Below are positions 60,462 to 64,000 of a DNA stretch of 64,000 bases, piece after piece (the stretch's first letter is position 1; each line of letters opens with the position of its first letter). Source of the stretch: Streptomyces gobiensis (GTDB taxonomy: Bacteria > Actinomycetota > Actinomycetes > Streptomycetales > Streptomycetaceae); NCBI RefSeq assembly GCF_021216675.1, contig NZ_CP086120.1, positions 1,550,001 to 1,614,000 of the forward strand. The letters run 5' to 3'. The notes beneath the pieces are model-generated. The model did no database searches. It was not told where the DNA came from and saw only the letters and a program-made list of their open reading frames with translations. A program made the position numbers and the translations under genes.

Positions 60462-62252
60462 GTGAACGGAACCCTCGATGGGCCTGATAAAGGCATTGGC
60501 GGCACTGGAACGGCGACCCTGCCAGTAACGGACGGTAACCTCTCTGACCATCCCAGCCCCTGTGCGCCTGTTGAAGGTATGGACTTCCAAGCCGCTTTCA
60601 ACACCGCCCAGCTCGCGATGGCCGTAGTCGACCAGGAGGGCCGGATGCTGACGGCCAACCACGCCCTCGGCCGGCTCCTCGCTACCGACCCGACCAAGCT
60701 CACCGGCGTCCCCGCCATCGATCTCGCCGGGCTCGGCCTCGACCACCGCGCCCGCGGGGCCTGCCACGCGGTGCTGCGCGGGGAGAGCGACCAGATGCGC
60801 TGCACCCGGCGGCTCAAACATCCCGATGGACATCTCTACTGGGCAGAGGTCACCCTCGTGCCCATCGAGCGGCCCAGCTCCGCGGCACTGCTGTCCATCA
60901 TGGACATCAGCGAGCGGCGCGATCTCCAGGAACGGCTGCGCCATCTGCAAATGCACGACCCGGTCACCCGGCTGCCCAATCGCACCCTGTTCTTCGAGCG
61001 GCTGACCGCCGCGCTGGCCGACAGCACCACCGGCCGCATCGGGCTGTGCTATCTCGACATCGACGGCTTCAAGGCGGTCAACGACATCCTCGGCCACCGG
61101 GTGGGCGACCAGCTGCTGGACGCGGTCGCCCAGCGGCTCACCGAGTGCGCCACGGAGCTGCAGCCGGGCGGCGGCCATCTGGTGGCCCGGCTGGGCGGCG
61201 ATGAGTTCGCCCTGCTGGTGGAGGGCTCGACCGGCACCAAGCAGCTGACCGAGCTGGCCCAGCGGGCGCAGACCAAGTTGCAGCATCCCTTTGATCTGGC
61301 CGGCCAGCGGCTGGACGTATCCGCCAGCATCGGTGTGGTGGAACGGTCCGCCGAGGGGACCACCGCGACGGAGCTGATGCAGGCCGCGGACACCACGCTC
61401 TACTGGGCCAAGGCGGACGGCAAGGCCCGCTGGACCCTCTTCGATCCGGAGCGCAACGCCCACCGGGTAACCCGGCAGGCGCTCTCCAACACCCTGCGCC
61501 CGGCGGTACAGCGAGGCGAGTTCGCCCTGGAGTTCCAGCCGATCGTGGGCCTGGCCGATGACACGCTGCGCGGGGTCGAGGCGCTGGTGCGCTGGCGCCA
61601 TCCGCAGTTCGGCACGCTCGGGCCGAACCAGTTCATCGCCCTCGCCGAGGAGAACGGCGCGATCGTACCGCTGGGCCGCTGGGTGCTTGCCGAATCGTGC
61701 CGCCAGGCCCGCCGCTGGCAGCTGGAGCACTCCGGGCCACCGCTGTACGTCTCCGTCAATGTCGCCGTGCGGCAGGTGTGGGACTCGGATCTGGTGGCGG
61801 ATGTCGCGGCGATCCTGGCGGAGACCGGGCTGCCAGCCGGGCTGCTCCAGCTGGAGCTGACCGAGTCGGCGGTGATGGGCTCGGCCGGGCGGCCGCTCAA
61901 GGCGCTGCAGGCGCTCTCCGAGATGGGCGTGCGGATCGCCATCGACGACTTCGGCACCGGCTACTCAAACCTCGCCTACCTCAGCAGACTGCCGGTACGG
62001 GCGCTCAAGCTGGACGGCACCTTCGTACGCGGCTTCCGCACCGCCCGGCAGCTCAACCCAGCTGATGAAACGATCGTGACGTCGCTGGTCGAGCTCGCCC
62101 ACAAGCTGGGCCTGACCGTCACCGCCGAGTGTGTGGAGGGCCCGTCACAGGCGGAGCGGCTGCGCCGGATCGGCTGCGACACCGGCCAGGGGTGGCATTA
62201 CTCCAAACCGGTGACCGCGGACTGCATCTCCGAGCTGCTGGGCGACGGGTAG
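60462..62252 (+). CDS. cdgA: PAS-GGDEF-EAL cyclic-di-GMP enzyme (CdgA-like)
   Basis: 596 residues from a GTG at 60462 (GGGAG upstream). Domains: PAS (about 40-150, FNTAQLAMAVVDQEGRMLTA), GGDEF (about 165-330) with intact RLGGDEFALL and phosphobinding DIDGFKAVND, and EAL (about 345-590) with EALVRWRHP, LQLELTESAVM, IAIDDFGTGYSNL and KLDGTFVR. Both catalytic halves look functional, so it could make and degrade c-di-GMP. Architecture matches Streptomyces CdgA, a known BldD target, and c-di-GMP in turn drives BldD dimerisation. Confidence 0.9.
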   Translation: MNGTLDGPDKGIGGTGTATLPVTDGNLSDHPSPCAPVEGMDFQAAFNTAQLAMAVVDQEGRMLTANHALGRLLATDPTKLTGVPAIDLAGLGLDHRARGACHAVLRGESDQMRCTRRLKHPDGHLYWAEVTLVPIERPSSAALLSIMDISERRDLQERLRHLQMHDPVTRLPNRTLFFERLTAALADSTTGRIGLCYLDIDGFKAVNDILGHRVGDQLLDAVAQRLTECATELQPGGGHLVARLGGDEFALLVEGSTGTKQLTELAQRAQTKLQHPFDLAGQRLDVSASIGVVERSAEGTTATELMQAADTTLYWAKADGKARWTLFDPERNAHRVTRQALSNTLRPAVQRGEFALEFQPIVGLADDTLRGVEALVRWRHPQFGTLGPNQFIALAEENGAIVPLGRWVLAESCRQARRWQLEHSGPPLYVSVNVAVRQVWDSDLVADVAAILAETGLPAGLLQLELTESAVMGSAGRPLKALQALSEMGVRIAIDDFGTGYSNLAYLSRLPVRALKLDGTFVRGFRTARQLNPADETIVTSLVELAHKLGLTVTAECVEGPSQAERLRRIGCDTGQGWHYSKPVTADCISELLGDG

Positions 62253-62278
62253 GGGCCGGTAATGGGCCGGTAGGGGTT

Positions 62279-63007
62279 CTACCCGTCGCCGAACAGCGCT
62301 CCCAGGGCGGGACAGACGACCGGGTGGTCGATCAGGCGCAGGCCCTCCCAGGCCGTCACCTGATTGGCCGTGAGAACCGGCTTGCCCAGCGCGAGCTCCA
62401 GGTCGACAAGGTGCGCGGCGCTGTGCAGCGCGGTGTCGGGGAGCAGCACGGCCTGGGCGTCCCGATGGTCACCCGCACCCGCCAGGGTCAGCACCTCCTC
62501 CTTGCCCCAGGTGCCGACCTCGGCGGCGGTGATGATGCCGCTGCCGCGCGCGGCGACGACCTCGATACCAGCCGCCTTGAGAAAGGCCGCGAAGTGCTCG
62601 GCGACATCCTCCGGATAGGTCGCGGCGATCGCGACCCGCTCCACCCCGAGCGCCTTGGCCGCGTGGACGAAGGCGAAGGATGTGCTGGAAGCGGGCAGCC
62701 CGGCTGCCGCGGACAGCTCACGCACCTGCTCCTGCGCGCCCTCCCAGCCGAAGACGAAGCTGGCGCTGGTGCACGCCCAGAGCACGGCATCGGCGCCACG
62801 CTCCAGCAGCTCACCCACCCCAGCGGCGAGCCGGACTGCGGAGCCCATCTCCAGCAGCGCGTCAACACGGTGCGCGTCAACGCCGATGTCGGTGTGCACC
62901 AGCGGCAGCCGCACATCGGCGCCCGCCCCCCGCAGGATCCTCTCCAGCCGCGGGTAGTCGTCCTCCGCGGAGTAGCCCGGGTAGAGGAATCCAACCGTGT
63001 GCGCCAT
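62279..63007 (-). CDS. Asp/Glu racemase superfamily protein (maleate isomerase-like), paralogue 1
   Basis: 242 residues. The family's paired catalytic cysteines: the N-half Cys is in AVLWACTSASFVFG, while the second Cys, usually about residue 190, is not at its expected place (LLPDTALHSAAHL has none); a later CPAL Cys lies near the end. Strand-turns VGFLYPGYSAEDDYPRLE and TANQVTAWEGLRL fit maleate cis-trans isomerase/arylmalonate decarboxylase relatives. The missing second Cys suggests decarboxylase-like or altered chemistry. It is followed upstream by a paralogue. Confidence 0.75.
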   Translation of the reverse strand: MAHTVGFLYPGYSAEDDYPRLERILRGAGADVRLPLVHTDIGVDAHRVDALLEMGSAVRLAAGVGELLERGADAVLWACTSASFVFGWEGAQEQVRELSAAAGLPASSTSFAFVHAAKALGVERVAIAATYPEDVAEHFAAFLKAAGIEVVAARGSGIITAAEVGTWGKEEVLTLAGAGDHRDAQAVLLPDTALHSAAHLVDLELALGKPVLTANQVTAWEGLRLIDHPVVCPALGALFGDG

Positions 63008-63161
63008 CTAGTCTCCTCCCTGTGCGCCTAAGCCGGCGCTGTTCTTTGCGCCTAAGCCGGCGCCGCTCTCGCGGACCTGGTTGGCCGCCGTTGTGGTTGC
63101 TCAATTGATGGTTGGGGTGGTTTGGCTCCCCGGTCTCGCGAGGGAGCCCTGCGGGAACCCC

Positions 63162-64000
63162 TCATACGGGGGGCTGGCCGCCCAGGTCGTCTGGGTATGG
63201 GGGCTCGGCCAGGGGGTCCGTCGGCTCGGCCTCCGGGCCCGGGCCCACCGTCCCGGCGAGCGCGGCCTCCGGCTCGGCCTCCGGCTCACGTGGCGGCTCC
63301 GGCGGCGGTGGCAGGGACGACATCGCCGCCGGGCCACGTCGGGCTACCGGGTCGAGCAGCGCCTGGTAGGGGCCTACGGCCTCCTTGCCGATGCGGCGCA
63401 GCGCGGCCCAGACGGTCACCTGGTTCGCCGAGAGGACGGGCATCCGCAGCTCCGCCTCCAGCTGCGGAATGACGTCGTACGTAGGGAGGTTGGTACAGCT
63501 GATGAAGAGCGCGTCGGGGGCTTCCACGACCGCCTCGCGGGCCATGTCGACCACATGCCGGTAGGGCACCCGCCAGATCTCTCGGGTCAGCCCGAGGTAG
63601 CTGCGCCCGGTGACCTCGATGCCCCCTTCGCCGAGGTACTCCTCCAGGGAGTCAGTCACGGACTTCGTATAGGGCGTGACGACCGCGATGCGCCGTGCGT
63701 CGATCTCGATCAGCGCGTCCAGGAGCGCTCCGGAGGTGGTGAGCGCGGGAATCTCACCGGCCTGTTCCATCGCCGCGCTCATGGCCCGCTCCCCCGCGCC
63801 GCCGCCGACGAAGGAGCCAGAGGTGCAGGCGTACGCCACGACCTCCGGGGCTACCGCGCACAGCGCATGGACGGCTTCGCGTAGCGTCTCGTGCTCGCTG
63901 ACCAGCCGGGCCAGGTCAAGGCTCACCTCGACCGGGACGAAGGGGGTGCGGGTGAGATGCAGTGACACATCATCCGGGACCCAGCGCCACAGCTCACGGT
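63162..64000 (-). CDS. Asp/Glu racemase superfamily protein, paralogue 2 (N-terminus cut by window edge)
   Basis: At least 279 residues are visible; coding continues in frame to base 64000 (ELWRWVPDDVSLHLTRTPFV), so the start lies beyond. Both catalytic cysteines are seen: VVAYACTSGSFVGG and ALFISCTNLPTYD, as in maleate cis-trans isomerases. The C-terminal 45 residues are Pro/Glu-rich (PPPPEPPREPEAEPE) and unlike the family. Shared SANQVTVWAALR with paralogue 1 (TANQVTAWEGLR) supports a duplication. The 154 bp between them hold GCGCCTAAGCCGGCG repeated twice near 63023-63062. Confidence 0.82.
   Translation of the reverse strand, partial: RELWRWVPDDVSLHLTRTPFVPVEVSLDLARLVSEHETLREAVHALCAVAPEVVAYACTSGSFVGGGAGERAMSAAMEQAGEIPALTTSGALLDALIEIDARRIAVVTPYTKSVTDSLEEYLGEGGIEVTGRSYLGLTREIWRVPYRHVVDMAREAVVEAPDALFISCTNLPTYDVIPQLEAELRMPVLSANQVTVWAALRRIGKEAVGPYQALLDPVARRGPAAMSSLPPPPEPPREPEAEPEAALAGTVGPGPEAEPTDPLAEPPYPDDLGGQPPV

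Overview
The window is high-GC actinobacterial chromosome and almost certainly Streptomyces. The evidence is GC-rich third positions, an AdpA (A-factor/BldH) gene carrying a TTA codon next to oligoribonuclease, a complete cebR-cebEFG-bglC cellobiose cluster with its TGGGAGCGCTCCCA operators, a DUF397/XRE/ATP-binding-protein regulatory trio, an NsdA-like regulator, and a PAS-GGDEF-EAL protein with a BldD-box-like site. I see no transposase, integrase, prophage, CRISPR array or PKS/NRPS genes.

Layout. 1-9.9 kb: a RecD2-like helicase cut by the left edge, an orphan sugar-binding lipoprotein, a DUF937-like protein, a sugar isomerase-like TIM barrel, a TetR-controlled membrane pair, a lipoprotein, a secreted S37 peptidase and a NUDIX hydrolase. 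9.9-20 kb: a fused ABC exporter, the ATP-binding/DUF397/XRE trio, a DUF574 methyltransferase, an MDMPI_N protein, agmatinase and a conserved actinobacterial protein. 20-31 kb: a universal stress protein, adpA-orn-tRNA-His, acyl-CoA dehydrogenase, TesB thioesterase, glmS, and a small accessory islet (three coupled tiny genes, a PPOX protein and a GntR regulator sharing twin operators).

31-38 kb is a leucine/isovalerate (liu-type) catabolic operon: acyl-CoA dehydrogenase, HMG-CoA lyase, biotin-carboxylase subunit and carboxyltransferase, divergent from a TetR regulator with a 12-bp-arm inverted repeat between them. 38-45 kb holds an M23 lipoprotein, a zinc-ribbon membrane protein and the ceb cluster. 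45-52 kb has a small zinc-ribbon gene, a two-component system, a spermidine-synthase-like protein and the NsdA-like regulator. 52-57 kb has a translationally coupled trio: an SF1 helicase, a protein of unknown function and a RecB-type nuclease with a Cas4/AddB-like cysteine set. This resembles a split bacterial Dna2 and is the best candidate for an undescribed system here. The right end has a histidine phosphatase, tRNA-Lys, an M6 metalloprotease, a cyclic-di-GMP enzyme and two Asp/Glu-racemase-like paralogues, the last cut by the edge.

A second theme is a dispersed modular GC-rich repeat family. Five large intergenic copies (about 9.2, 20.0, 45.3, 52.0 and 57.9 kb) share hairpin modules in both orientations, and a sixth partial copy lies in frame inside the biotin-carboxylase gene. 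The developmental genes (adpA with its TTA codon, the c-di-GMP enzyme, the NsdA-like regulator, the ceb cluster) link carbon sensing and morphological development, although that link is known from the families and not shown by this sequence alone.
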